The position numbers were made by a program, and so were the translations under genes. A DNA stretch of 64,000 bases from Litsea cubeba (lineage: Eukaryota; Streptophyta; Magnoliopsida; Laurales; Lauraceae). A model generated the notes under the pieces. That model was not told where the DNA came from, made no database searches, and saw nothing but the letters and a program-made list of their open reading frames with translations. This document shows, in pieces, positions 10,120-22,904 of the stretch; positions within the stretch are counted from its first letter, which is position 1; every line of letters begins with the position of its first letter. Where the stretch lies: assembly GCA_012931725.1 (NCBI GenBank), contig CM022953.1, positions 54,379,152 to 54,443,151 of the forward strand, in the 5' to 3' direction.

Positions 10120-11345
10120 GGCTTGCTATGAGATGATCCCAATTGCCTGTTGAAACCGAGTCGAAGTAGACTACTTCTTTTGGAGATGAGGGTTCTTATG
10201 GGTCAGAAGTCCACACGTCTGTGCCATCGGACAACTCCTCTTCATTTTCGGAGAAATCGTGCCAATTGGATGAGCTTCCTGGATCTTTGTCAGGTGACTC
10301 ATCAAAGAGATATCCAGGGAGATCGATGTCTTCATGGACTTGAGATGTTGAGGCTTGGTCAGTATATTGACTTTTAAGCCTTTGTGTCAACTGTCTCAAG
10401 GGAGTGTCAGGATCATACCCTAACCCGTGTGAAGACTTTTCTACATAGTCGTAGAGTCTCCAATCTTCCAGCTGGCTTTTGGTCAAGACGGGCCCCAATG
10501 GTGTGAGAATACCGCGTCTTTCTCCCAAACCGACTGGGTTTTGAGCGTCATAGCCCATTTTCTTCATAATAGCTTGTGCCACAGAACTGTATAAGGATAG
10601 TTGAGGCGTACCTTTATTTTGGAAAGGTTCAAGCATGGAGTTTGATGAAGAAGCATCCGATCTATGGAAGAAGATCGGCTTTTCCTTTGTTGAAGTTGCT
10701 GGAACAACGAAGGAAGCTGACGTAGGATCTTCTATGTCAGAAGTTGTCTCCATTGGAGTAAGAGCAGGCCGAACTTGCTGAGTGTCAGCTTGGCTTGACG
10801 ATGTGTCGTCTTCTGGCTCTGAATCCGAGTCCGTGTCTTGCATGATAGACACGAAAGAGACAACAAATTTGCCCCCAGGCTTTTGTTTTGCCTTCTTCAC
10901 TTTAGTTGTGATGACCAAAGGCTTTGAAGATTTGAGGGAGATGATGAAGGGAGTTTGCATGCTCTCTTCAGATTTACCGGATGGTTTGTTTTCTTCCGGT
11001 GATTGTTGAGGAGCTTTGCCTTTATCTTTCTGGAGATTTTCGGCAAAGGATGCTGTGTGCTTCTCCTCTTCTTCTTTTTCATCTTCATACATCTGTGAGT
11101 CTGCGAAGTGGACTTCTTTACCTTTGAAGGGTTTTCTGTCCGCAAAGACTCGATGTATCATGCCGTCATCGCCAACAAACTTGATGCATTGATGCAGAGT
11201 TGAAGGGACAACACCATTCTCATGGATCCAAGGGCGTCCAAGAAGAATGTTGTAGCATGAAGGGGTCTTTATTGCATACACTGTGACCTCAGAGATAAGA
11301 TCACCGATCTGCAACTTGAACCTGATTTTGCCTATAGGCCTTTGA
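10080..11345 (-). pseudogene. Tat A pol: end of protease and G-patch-like linker
   Basis: This frame is open from 11314 to 10196 and on to about 10080. It begins with the second half of an aspartic protease fold (NILLGRPWIHENGVVPS, about 11250). An acidic, low-complexity linker follows. At about 10490-10580 is a G-patch-like motif (IMKKMGYDAQNPVGLGERRG), a glycine-rich RNA-binding or helicase-activating motif found beside protease in some retroelements. The frame then jumps into reverse transcriptase at about 10080, where roughly half of that domain has been lost. It is in a different frame from the preceding piece, so there is a frameshift near 11345. Confidence 0.8.
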
Positions 11346-13333
11346 GTACTCCCATCCTATCCAAAGATAGATACAGATGTGTGGCTCAGTTTGCTGGGTG
11401 GGATGCCCAATTCTTCGAGAGCCAATGTGGAGATGAGGTTGAGTGCAGAACCTGGGTCGATCTGAACTCTATGCATAGGCATTTCCTTGATATACCCTGT
11501 GAAGTACAGGGGTCGGTTATGCCTGGTTTCGCCAAGTAGGAGGTCATCCTTTGTGAAGGCGATGGTTGCACTGGCTGCTTTTTTAACCGAGAGGCATTCA
11601 ATGCATGATCCCTCAGTTTTCTTCTTTTCTCCCTTTGAGGAGGCTTCTGAGTTTTTGACCCGGTAATCCATTTCAATTTGGAGGACTTGCGGGGCATGTT
11701 TGTCGACATCCTCATTCAGCTTTTGTAATTCCGAAATGAGATTATCACGAGTGTGCGGAGACATTCGCAACAAATCTAGGATGTGCAGACGTGCAGGTAT
11801 GTGCTTGAAGTGTTCAATCAAGTCATACTTGAAAGCCTCCTTAGGGCCTGCATGTTCATCATTGTTGCCACTAGGGGCGCTTACAACATCTTTTCCCGAA
11901 GGATTTACATATGTAAAGGAAGATTGGTTGTAATTTTTGTGGTAGTCCCGGCCAGAGCGGGTGCCTCTACCAACTTCGAGAGCTTCTTGAGAAGGGTCTT
12001 CGTTTGGAAGATTGTCTTCAGGATCAAGAGGCTGTCGTTTTTCATTTACTGAGGATGTATCAGCAGCAGAGTTACCATCCTTAGTGATTGTGTTGCATGG
12101 AGCATTTTCCGGGAACAAGTCCTGAACAGCATCCTGCAATCTTTCTTCTTCGTTGACTAATTCATCGTCCCAAGCATCAATGGCTGGGAATTCTTCAGTC
12201 AGGAAGGGTGTGAACTTTGAAGTCACAGTCTCAGGAGAAGAAACCTGAGAGGGTGTCATCTCAGTGAAAGTCACGTGAGACGAGGTGGCTCCAGAAGATA
12301 TATTGCTAGGCGTCGCCGGAGTGTAAGTGCTCTCATCAGACGATGCTTCGGAAGAGCTATAATCCCGAATTATCACATTACAGGAAGCTCTGACGGGAGA
12401 CGTTGCCTGATCGGAGTCAGACTCATCCTCGGATGTGAGAGGATCGTCTATCCAGCAATTTTCTCCATTTTCAGGAGTTAAGGGAGGATGTACCTGGTGG
12501 TCTTCAGGGACTTCAGGCTCTGGATTGCGAGGAGGCTCGTTGACGCGTTCTTGCTCTTGTTCTAGAGCGAGTCGCTGCAAGATCCTTGCATATTCTTCAA
12601 GATCAGGCATGGGAGCCGGATCTTCTTCTTCATCATCTCTTTGTGGCTCAACATTGTTGATTTCCACTGGAGTAATGAGAGGTGCTGGTTCAACAACATT
12701 TTCTTGTACAGCTTCTCGGTCTTCTTCATCATCAGACCAGGATCCTTGTGGCTGTAGGGGGTTATACCAGATTACTGGCATAAGATGAGACTCAGGAACC
12801 CATTCTTCATCGGAAAGATATTCTCCTGTTTCAAGGGAGTCCTCCCACTCATCTGTGTAGTTGGATTCGAATCCATCATCGGTGTCGCTGGACTCGTATC
12901 CATCAATGGAGAATCCAACTACCGAATTGCAAGAGTATGATGCCTCCTGCATGGCTTCTTTGAATTGAGGTGGCATGAAATCACTGAGAGTGAATTTCCT
13001 TACCCCCTTTGAAGTCTCTGGAAGGGATGTTTTTGTTACCTCCAGTGAAGCGGTAGAGGAAGCCTCTGCCTTTTCTTTGACCTCTAGTTTTGGCTGGGTC
13101 TTCTCTTGCCGTTTGAGCTTGAGGAGATGTTTCCTAGCCTGCCTTCGCTGTTGAGCTGTAGGCTTTGTTTTCACGACCTCCCAATTTTCATCTTCCAGGA
13201 GATCGGGATGTACCCATATCGGTTGTCCGTCTGGTGTCGGGTAAGGAACCAGTTGCTCGGACGCTTGGATTGAGTTTATCACCTTGAAGGAAGTAGTGAT
13301 CTTCTTTTTGGTGATTTTGATGTTTGTCCACAT
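11346..13333 (-). pseudogene. Tat A gag-pol: acidic linker and start of protease
   Basis: The open frame is about 658 codons. The N-terminal 90 residues are basic (RRQARKHLLKLKRQEK). About 400 residues follow that are rich in Glu, Asp, Ser and Pro and are probably disordered. The C-terminus carries the protease active site region DPGSALNLISTLALEELG (about 11465-11410). The catalytic Asp and Gly are present, with Pro between them where cellular aspartic proteases have Ser or Thr. The rest of the protease continues in the next frame. Confidence 0.8.
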
Positions 13334-13339
13334 GTCACC

Positions 13340-15690
13340 ATGTTGACGGAGGCAGACCCATAGTTTTTGTCAAAGGTGATGACTCCGTTTTCCACATCTC
13401 ATTATTTTCTCTCTCACAACGAAGCATTGATTGAGAGGATGCGAGATCATCTGGTGGTATGGACAGTACCGAGGATCGTTGGTTTTGCCAACATCACCCG
13501 GACTTTTTGGTTCAGGCAAGGTGAGCTTGCCGTTTGCCACAAGAGCCCCGAAGATTTCATCAACATCTTCATCAAACGGGTATTCTTCTCTACTCGTTCT
13601 TTGAAGGCATCAAAGAGTTCAGGTCTCTTACCAACAGCTTTGTTTTCAGCTTTCTTTGGTGGCTGAGGAGCTGACTTGGTCTGCACATTGAGGACCTCTT
13701 TCTTCTTTGGTTTTGAGGTCGTGATGGCGGTTGGCTCTTTTCTTGATGATTTCTGACTGTTGAGGTCCTTAATCACCGTTTTCAGCTTCCATGGAAGCTT
13801 CTAGGAGTTCTCCCAGGTTTTTTTGATTTGTTGCCGATGATCATGGAGCGGATTCTGGCTCTCATGTTGTTTCGGCAGATGTCGACTAGCGACGCTTGTG
13901 GCAATACATCAGAGCATTTGTATGCCATTGCTTTCCACTTGTGAATGAAGTCATATGTTGATTCATTCTCCCCCTGTTTTAGGCTGCACAGCTGAGCCAT
14001 AGTAGCGGGATGATCTTCACCTTTGAAGTGAGTCAGGAAGCGTGTCTCTAGCATGGCCCAGTTTTGGATTGAGTCCTCCGGCAGAGTGGAGTACCAATCG
14101 AAGGCCGTACCTTTTAGGGTACTTGCATAGAGGCGGATCTTGAGTGCATCTTGATCCGCGATAGCTCCCGTCAGGATTTTGAAGTGGATGACGTGCTGTC
14201 TGGCTGATCCTTTCCCCGTATATGTTTGGAGAGTAGGATGCTTGAATTTGGTGGGGAACGGGACCGAGTCCATCCATAAGGGCTATGGTGGCTTGATCCC
14301 ATGCTCCTTGAGTATATCCTCTTCTTTTGCTTTGGCGAGGATACCGTCTACGTCCTTTTTGGTAAGGGGCGCGTGACTCATTTTCTTCTCTATTTACCTC
14401 GTCGTCTTGATGATTCGGAGGAGGTTCATTGTTCGCCTGATTTTGGAAGGCGAGGAGAAGGTTTTCCATCAGAGTTTCAATCCTCTGCTGGCCCTGTTCC
14501 AACTGCTGGATGCGGGTGATCGCATCTTCTAGAGGTGGATTGCGGGGTGGTGGCTCAGAATTTGTAGCCAAGACATTCATCCTTCGTGATTCGAACGAAG
14601 AAACTGTCCTGGTGACTGAGCTGGGGCTCATTCTTTTTGAAGAAGAGCTTGAGGAAGGATCACTCTGCTGTCCTTTGCTTGAAGGAGCAGGGGATTCTTC
14701 TGAATGTCTTCTTGTCCTTGAGACGCTGCGGGTCATCGGACGTCGGACATGGATTTTTGTTGCTGATTTTTGGCGCCTTCTGGTTTTTCCAACCATATGG
14801 ACGGCAGCAACTTGGTTGGGTCTTTCTTTTTCGACCCATTTAGGAGAGACTTGAAGTGTGGGAGGCTGGGTCCTTTGCTTCTCTAGTCCCTTTTGTCGGT
14901 ATGACGCGCGGCGGCGTATACGACGAGCAATTTGAGCTTTGGTCAGCTCTGACTTGGCTTTGATGATGAAGGATGTGCTCCCTCGGGCGCAGCAGCCGAG
15001 CCTGTCTTCTTTGTAGCTGGGCAAGGACAGGATGCGAACCCTATCCTTCGCCAGTTGCAGCGAAGCTTTGAATTTTTGAAGTTCGGCCCCTATAGAGATG
15101 AAGGGTCGAACTGCAGGTTTGTAGGCCTTAGCAGGTGCTTGTGGAGGCCTTGTGATGCATGACTTGATTTTGGGCTTGTAGGAACAAGCCGGCTCATGCT
15201 GGGATGACTTGGAAGTCAAGTCGGAGATGGGTCTCTCCTCTTTCATGTAGGCAAGAGGATAGAACTGGTTCTCCTTGAGTGGGGCCAGGAATGCTGGCTT
15301 AGTGGATGTCTGGGACCTTCTCTGTTTGGTGAAGGTCTTGGGGACCAAGTCTTGGGGTAGACCTGGTTGTTTGCAGGTTGAGGCTTCGTGGGGCTGCCAC
15401 GGGCTTCAGGCCTTCTGGTGCTCGCCTTTGGTGTCACGGTAGTGACATGTTGAGAGGCAAGTTTCTGCTTCTTGGAGGGAGCAGTTTGTTCCTCAGGAAG
15501 TGGGAATGGTCCCAGCGTCCCAAAGACGATAGTCCGGGGAGTCGAGGTCGACCCGGAGTTTAGAGAGTTGCCGAGGGAGTTGACACTTCAGGAGCTGATG
15601 GGGCGCTTGTAGGTGCGCGTGGTTTGCTTCTGTTGAAGCATGAGTTGGTGCTTGTTTTCATCGAAAGTAATGGTTAGTGAAGCTGCCATT
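13340..15690 (-). pseudogene. gag: Tat A gag, broken by several frameshifts
   Basis: Coding sequence can be followed from an ATG at 15690 through several frames: about 15690-15590, 15560-15345, 15348-14370, 14273-13782 and 13776-13350. Recognisable parts are the capsid core (LKGTAFDWYSTLPEDSI, then FLTHFKG and LKQGENESTYDFI; about 14110-13930) and a CPYH...HPLNQC motif near 13470-13420 (read in the frame alternate to the long one), a zinc-finger-like conserved site in Tat Gag. At least four frame changes and one early stop show that no full Gag is made. The parts align in order, so this is decay and not rearrangement. Confidence 0.85.
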
Positions 15691-17255
15691 GTTAGTTTTC
15701 GAAAATTTCTGAAACAAGACCACATCCATTAGTAATCACAAGAATATAATGATCATAAATGGGAAGTTCTATGGTTTCGTCTTTTCAAATTGCTCGAGGT
15801 AGATGACCCAAGCAATATGAGGAAGGCAAAATGCCATAGAAGGTACAATTGTTCTGATCGCAGGTATGGTAAGCCCGGAATGGGCATCCCAGTGACTGCT
15901 AGAAGCAATTGTGAACTTAAATTCGACTTATCGAGAAGCAGAGCTTGCTCGAGGTAAGAAGAATATAAAGTTGGAGTTACAGATGTGCCGGTCGCAATAC
16001 AGTAGACCCTGAAAGGGCGTACTAGTACCGCTAGACACAAATGTTTTGAGACCGCATCCATGAGATGAGATTCTCTGTTTTGAAAGGTCAAGATTGGATT
16101 CATCAAAGAGAGCAGATGGTATTCCGATCTGAACATGGGCTCAGCGATTTCCGCGAGCGCCAGTGCTCAGAAAGAAATGAACCATAATTTCTCGGATCTG
16201 AATCTAAAGATGACGAGTTTTTTTTTTTTGAAAAGTCAATATCGGGTTCATCAAAGAGAGCAAAAGGCATTCCAATCTGAACACGGTCTCAGCAATTTTC
16301 GTGAGCGCCAGTGCTCAGAAAGGAGAAGACCAAGATTTCTCCAATCTAAACCCAAAATGACGGAAGTTTTTTTTTTTTGAAAATTTTGAAGATTTTTTTT
16401 TTTTAATCTTTTTTTTATTTTATTTTTTTATTATTTTTTTTATTTTTATTTTTATTTTTAAGATTTTTTTTTTTTTGAAAAAAAAATTTTATTTTTTATT
16501 TTTTATTTTAAAATTTTTATTTTTTTTTAAAATTTTTTTTTTTTAATTTGTTTAAAAGACGAGAGAGTACACATAGGCCTCCTAACCCGGTCTTATGAAA
16601 TCTTGATTGATAGAATTGCCCCCAGGTAAGGGTAGGATTACTTAATGAACCCGTTTGGAGGACCCTTGCCTAGAACAGTCAAGCTGTCTCCACACTCTGG
16701 ACAAGGCTTTTCTTTGAATCAACCATGATCAAATAACACAGTTGGTTTAACCTTAGTGGTCTATGTCTTTTTTTTTATATTTTTTTATTTTTTTATTTTT
16801 ATATGAACTCATCGAAGAGAAACAATGGCCCAACCCTCGATCCGAACACGGTCTCAGCGATTTCCGTGAGCGCCAGTGCCCAGAAGGGAGAGGATCAAAG
16901 TTTCTCAATTTTGAATCCAAATTGAGAAATCTAAAATTTTTTTTATATTTATATATATATATATATTTAGATCTTTAATGAACTCATCGAAGAGAAACAA
17001 TGGCCCAACCCCCGATCCGAACACGGTCTCAGCGATTTCCGTGAGCGCCAGTGCCCAGAAGGGAGAGGATCAAAGTTTCTCAATTTTGAATCCAAAATGA
17101 AAAATCTGATTTTTTTTTGTTTTTTTTTTGTTGTTTTTAAAAAAAAAAAATTTTTGAAAAGAGAAAGAGTGGAAATAAATTCAAAGAATTAGAAATTTCC
17201 AAACAAAAAATCTCATCTCATTTTTTTTAGATGCGGAATTCAACATAGGCCACCA
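15691..17255 (-). other. Tat A 5' leader with ~150-bp degenerate repeats
   Basis: No gene. Between PBS and gag (minus orientation) there are copies of a unit with CATCAAAGAGA, GATCTGAACA, GAGCGCCAGTGCTCAGAAA and AATCTGAATC near 16098, 16236, 16800 and 16980, separated by T- and A-rich runs (16370-16550). A stretch at 16560-16760 (GACGAGAGAGTACACATAGG onward) is matched at 20110-20330 in Tat B. Confidence 0.7.
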
Positions 17256-17257
17256 AT

Positions 17258-19986
17258 TATAAAGTAGCCAAGGAATCGAGAAAAGAAATATAAGCATAGA
17301 GCAAAATATATGATATGCAAATATTTCATTTCTAGCATCATGTTCTCAAATAAACGGGTCCCACCGGGTGTGTGCCAGCTTGATGGACCGCGCTCCTGCT
17401 CGAGTTCCTACCGAGGTCGGCGGACGTGGGAGTCCGTCGGGTCCGACCCTTTCGTAACCGGGGGGCAGGGGCGTGCATCAACATTTCTTTTTTTTGTGTG
17501 GGTGTGCCAGATTTTCTATTTTTACTTGGAATTGCAAGTGGTGATCCGGAGATCAACCTTCGCAAGTAAAAAGGAAATCAACTTCTTTCAAGTTTTACAT
17601 TGCACATATATTTAAGAAAAGAGACATTTTTCTTGGTTTGCCGTGAAAGGCCTTTTTTTTTGGCATTTATAGCCGATTTTGGCGTTTATAGCCGATTTTT
17701 TGACGTTTATAGCCGATTTACAATCCTTATCAATAATGAAAGACAAGAATTGTGATTTTTGTCTCTTTTGAAAAAAATACAAACTACAATGAAAAGCAAG
17801 AAAAGGAGGATCTAACTTCTCAGGAGATTGTGGGGGACCCGTTTAGATTGACGGTCGCAAGCCATATGTGGGCTTCGCCATCATCCATGCAGATGAGAAT
17901 AGAGGATGCTATTGATTCGCTTGGCTTGGCTATAACCTCGGGTTTTTAGAGGACAAAGACCAAAAGGAGGTCCTATGTCCAATAAAAAGCCGAGTAGACA
18001 GGCTGAAAAGCCACATCTAAGCCATTGGAGGCAGGAGGAGAAGGCAAGGACCTTGGGGGGGGGGGGTACCCCCCAAGGGACTTTTGTCACCTTGTTGCGG
18101 TGGCCGGTGTAGAACTTCCGCAGAGTTTTCTCTCTTTTTCCTTTCTCTAGATTTCTGTGCTTCTGTCTGTCTGTGTGTGTTTGTGCTTTTTTCTGATGTC
18201 TTGTGATTATCCTTTCTTCTTGGAGAGCTCTCCTATTTATAGGCTTTTAGGTAGCCATCTAGGAGGGTTTATGAGCCTTGATTGTCATAAAGCTGCATAA
18301 TGGGAGGAGTTACAAAATTGAATTGTTTATTTTGTAACTCCTTTTTCTTGGCTTCTGATTGGCCGGAGGAGATTGAGGGCATTTAATCGCCTTTAATCGC
18401 CATGATGGGAGGAGTTTCATGGGTTAAATGCCATGAATCTCTTGACTTGTAACTCCCGAATGCTTGCTTCTGATTGGGCCGTCCAAAGAAATGGATTAAT
18501 GACTGTAATAAAGTTAGTCAATTAATCGCATTAAGTGGTCGCCGAGCAGCTGAAGAGTCGCGGGCCGTGCCACGCCTTTTGGGATTCTTCTGTCGATGAT
18601 CATCGATGGATCTTCACGTAGATTGACATCAGATGACCATGTAATTTCAGGTGTTTGTTGCCAACAGCGGGTCGGTGCCATCTGTCCTGTCGATTTCTCG
18701 ATCGGTCGGGTAGAAAGCACACTTTTTTTGGTTGACCGGGTGGCGATCAATATTGTTTCGATACTCTTGATGATTGACCCGTGTTTTGGACGGATGTCAG
18801 AGGACTTGGTGTCTCAAAAGCATGAATTTTGGAAAGTACCAGAGGCTGGGCTCTTCGAATCGCGAAAAAACGGCGAAAACCGGGGTTTCCGGGGCCTTCC
18901 CGGCGACCCCGGGTTCCAAGGTCGCCGGCGACCCTGGCCCAGGGTCGCAGGGGTCTGCGACCCTGGGGGGGTTTCCCCCTTTTGTGTCCCGTTTTGTGTC
19001 CGTTTTTGCTGTTTTTCGATTCTTTTTTCTCCTGTACTTTTCCTTGACATTTTGACCATTTAATGGCCTAATTTCTTTGTAGGAAACCTGATGAGAATCC
19101 TTGCATTTTATTTTGCAAAGTTTCCAATTTCCTGAGAAAGCCGAAGACTTTGTCGCGCAGAGCTGCCGATTTTCCGTCAGAAGCTGAAACTGGGTCAAAC
19201 GATGTCGGAATGACCTGAAATTTGGTGTGAAGCCTCCTGAGCAATAAATAAGACCAACCATAGGCTTTTGTTTGAGTTTTGAAGCCGTTTGGGGTCCTAT
19301 CACCAGTAGACTTGCTTTTTATCGCGATGAAGATGTCGCGGTTTGATGTGCGGTCAACCGATGTCCGATTGACTTGAAATTTGACAGGGAACCTATTGGA
19401 GTCATTTTAAGATGATCCATAGGCTCTGTCTTGGAAACCATGGTCCCGAAGAGCTTTGCCGCCGAGAGGCCTGATTTGTCTTCCGGGCGTCAAACTATGG
19501 TCAAATGTTGTGGAAATGACCTGAAATTTGACGTGTAGCCCTTTATAAGCATTTGAAAGCCGTCCATGTGCTCTATCTGATGAGTAATGGCCTCGGTGGT
19601 TCTTGCCGCCGAGAGGCTTGATTTAGCTGTTCGAGGGTTGATGTAGGGTCAAACATTGTCGGTTTGACTCGGAACTTGACGTGGAGCCTTTGGAAGTATT
19701 TTGAGACTATCCATCGGCCCTGATCGAAGATTTGGTGTCTCCGATGCTTTTGCCGCCGAGAGCTCCTTTTCGGCTGTCTGAGAAGCGAAGTTAGGCCAAA
19801 TGATTTTGAAATGGCCCGAAACTTCTTGTGTACTCCTCTTTTAGCTGTCTGGAAGAATCTTGCAGTTTTTGTTTGATTCTGACAAGATTTGATTTTTGGA
19901 AGCAGCATTGCCTATTTATGGCAGGTTGCGACTTCGTGTAGCTCTTTGGATCTTGAAGAGGCAAAGTGACATTTTTGGTGTCAACA
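17258..19986 (-). repeat. Tat A 5' LTR (about 2.7 kb)
   Basis: On the minus strand the LTR begins TGTTGACACCAAAAATGTC at 19986. The inner edge is placed near 17258, next to a likely decayed PBS (TTGGTGGCCTATGTTG reading down from about 17256). It resembles the TTGGCGCC-type PBS of Tat elements but the match is weak. A TATA box, TATAAATA, lies at 18234-18241 (minus). U3 (about 19180-19780) consists of four degenerate ~150-bp units, each with a variant of CCTGAAATTTGACGTG and of GCCGCCGAGAGGC. The block 18850-18990 is GC-rich with repeated GGCGACC and GGGTCGC. The right edge is better supported than the left. Confidence 0.7.
18234..18241 (-). promoter_or_regulatory. TATA box of Tat A LTR
   Basis: TATAAATA on the minus strand, at the position matched by TATAAAA at 22122-22128 in the Tat B LTR. 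Sequence on both sides is conserved between the two copies (GCTCTCC upstream, GGC downstream). Confidence 0.65.
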
Positions 19987-21197
19987 ATAGGCTCGACATT
20001 TTTGCGAGCGCCAATACCCGGAAAGGAAGGAACCATAATTTCTCAAATCTGAATCCAAAAGTGATGGAAGTTTTTTTTTTTGAAGATTTTTTTTTCTTTG
20101 GAAAAAAACATCTAAAGACGGAAGAGTGCACTTAGGACTCCTAATCCGGTCTTATGAAACCTCAATCGATAGATTAGCCCCCAATTAAGGGTAGGATTCC
20201 TTAATAAACCCGTTTAGATGACCCTTGCCTAGAACAGTCAAGCTGTCTCCACACTCTGTACAAGGGTTTTCTTGAATCAATCGTGGTCAAAGAACGCAAT
20301 TGGTGCAACCTTAGTGTTCTTCGCCTCATTTTTTTTTTAATCCCTAACGAACTCATCGAAGAGAAACGATGGCCCATTCCCCAATCCGAACCGGCTCAAC
20401 ATTTCTGCAAGCACATGGAGGAAAGGGAAAGGATCAAAGTTTCTTAAGTTTGAATCCAAAATGAGAAATCTGATTTTTTTTTGTTTGTTTTTTTGAAAGA
20501 TCCCTAATTGGACTCATCGAAGAGAAACGATGGCCCAATTCCCAATCCGAACCGGCTCATTTCTACAAGCACATGGATGAAAGGGAAAGAATCAAAGTTT
20601 CTCAACTTTGAATCCAACATTAGAAATCTGATTTTTTTTGTTTTTTTTTAAGATCCCTAATGGACTCGTCAAAGAAAAACGATGGCCCAATTCCCAATCC
20701 TAACCGGCTCAACATTTCTGCAAGTACATGGACGAAAGGGAAAGGATCAAAGTTTGTCAAGTTTGAATCCTACGTGAGAAATCTGATTTTTTTTTTTGAA
20801 AGATCTCTAATGGACTCATCGAAGAGAAACGATGGCCCATTCCATAATCCAAACTTGCTCAACATTTCTGCAAACACATGGACGAAATGGAAAGGATCAA
20901 AGTTTCTCAAGTTTGAATCCAACATGAGAAATCTAATTTTTTTGTTTGTTTTCTAAAGACCCCTAATGGACTCATCAAAGAGAAACGATGGCCCATTCCA
21001 CAATCCGAACCAGCTCAACATTTCTACAAGCACATGGACGAAATGGAAAGGATCAAAGTTTCTCAAGTTTGAATCCAACATGAGAATCTGATTTTTTTTA
21101 AAGAGAAAGAGTGGAAATAAACTCAAAGGTAGAATTTAGAAATTTCTAAAAATCCCTTCTTTTTTTTTTTAGATGTGAAATCCAACATAGGCGACCA
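19987..21197 (-). repeat. Tat B leader: ~155-bp tandem repeat, five copies, cut by Tat A
   Basis: Five units start with ACTCATC(G/A)AAGAGAAACG at 20351, 20512, 20664, 20814 and 20970 (periods 161, 152, 150 and 156). The block 20110-20330 is the counterpart of 16560-16760 in Tat A. Sequence resumes immediately after the Tat A LTR start at 19986 with repeat-type sequence. This fits insertion of Tat A into this leader. The bases next to the edge, ATAGG, are the candidate target duplication. The partner would be outside the window. Confidence 0.7.
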
Positions 21198-21198
21198 A

Positions 21199-22904
21199 CT
21201 AAAAAGTAGCCAAGAAAACTAGAAAAGAAGTATAAGCATAGAACAAAAATATGATATGCAAATATTTCATTTCTAAGCATCTGTTCTCAAATGAACGAGT
21301 CCCACCGGGTGTGCCAGCGTTGATGGACCAGCTTTCGCGCTCGGCGCTACCGAGGTCGGCGGACGTGAGAGTCCATTTGGTCCAACCCTTTTGTGGCTGG
21401 AGGCAAAGCGATCATCAACTTTTTTTTGTGTGTGCCGGATTTTCTATTCTACTTGGAATTGCAAGTGGTGATCCGGAGATTCACCTTCATAAGTAGAAAA
21501 GGAAATCAACTTTTTTCTAGTTTTCATTGCACATATATTTAAGAAAAAAGACATGGTTTTGTTTTGAATGCCGTGAAAGGCTATTTCATTTGTTTTGCCG
21601 TAAAAGGTGGTTTTTTTTTTGCCGTGAAAGGTGATTTTTGGCATTTATAGCCGATTTACAATTCTTATCAATAATGAAAGACAAGAGTTGTGATTTTTAT
21701 GTCTCTTCAGAAAAATACAAAATGAAAAGCAAGAAAATGAGGATCTAACTTCTTAGGAGATTGTGGAGACTCGTTTAGATTGACGGTCACAAGTCATGTG
21801 TGGACTTCGCCATCATCCATGCAGATGAGAACAGAGGATGCTTTTGATTCACTTGGCTTGGCTTAACCTCAGATTTTAAGAGGACAAAGACCAAGAGGAG
21901 GTCCTATGTCCAATAAAAAGCTAAGTAGACGGGCTGAAAAGCCACGTCTAAGCCATGCAGACAAAAGAAGAAGGCCTTGGGGGTGCCCTCCAAGAGACTT
22001 TGTAGTAGTGGTCGATGCAGAACTTCAGCAGAGTTTTCTCTTTTCTTTCTCTCAGATTTTACGTCTGGATTTCTGGATCTCGATCAGTTTTTCTGGACCA
22101 ATTCTTTTTGGAATGCTCTCCTTTTATAGGCCTTTGGTAGTCATTTAGGAGAGTTTATGGGCTTTTAATGCATTAAAGCCGCATAATGGGAGGAGTTACA
22201 AGTTTTAACTCATTTATTTCGCCAGTAGACTTGATTCTCTCGCGAGGAAGATGTCGCGCTTCGATGTGCTGTCAACCGATGCCCGATTGACTTGAATTTT
22301 GACAGGAAGCTTATTGGAGTCATTTTGAGACGATCCATTAGCTCTGATCTGGAAACCATGATCCCAGGGTGCTTCACCGCCGAGAGGCCTAATTTGGCTT
22401 CCGATAGTTAAAGTCTAGGCAAATGTTGTCGAAATGACCTGACACTTGACATGTAGCCCTTTATAAGCATTTTGAAGTCACCCATGTGCTTTGTTTGATG
22501 AGTGATGGCCTCGGTAGTTCTTTCCGTCGAGAGGTTTTTTTTTACTGTTTGAGGGTTGATGTAGGGTCAAACGTTGTTTGTTTGACCTGAAACTTGGCGT
22601 GGAGCCTTTTAGAGGTATTTTGAGACCATCCACAGGCTCTGATCGAAGATATGATGTCTTTGATGCTGTCGCCGCCAGGAGCTCCTGTTCAGTTGTTGGA
22701 AGAGTGAAGTTAGGCCAAACAATTTTGAAATGGCCCGAAACTTCATGTGTACTCTTCTTTTGGCTATTTTTATGGATGTTGCAGTTTTTATTTGATTCTG
22801 ACAAGATTTTATTTTTGAAGTAACATTGCCTGTTTGCGGTAGGCTGCGGTTTCATGTAGCTTCTTTCATTTTGAATAGACAAAGTGACATTTTTAGTGTC
22901 AACA
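21199..22904 (-). repeat. Tat B 5' LTR (about 1.7 kb, deleted form)
   Basis: It begins TGTTGACACTAAAAATGTC at 22904 (minus) and matches the Tat A LTR over its length. It lacks about 1 kb corresponding to 18320-19300. A TATA box is at 22122-22128. The inner edge is put at about 21199 next to TTGGTCGCCTATGTTGG, a PBS-like sequence that I hold with low confidence. The outer edge abuts Tekay leader sequence, with AATCT as candidate target duplication. Confidence 0.7.

Noticed and set aside
18850..18990. CpG island of a host gene
   Set aside because: It lies within the Tat LTR and is made of repeated GGCGACC and GGGTCGC words. No gene starts nearby.
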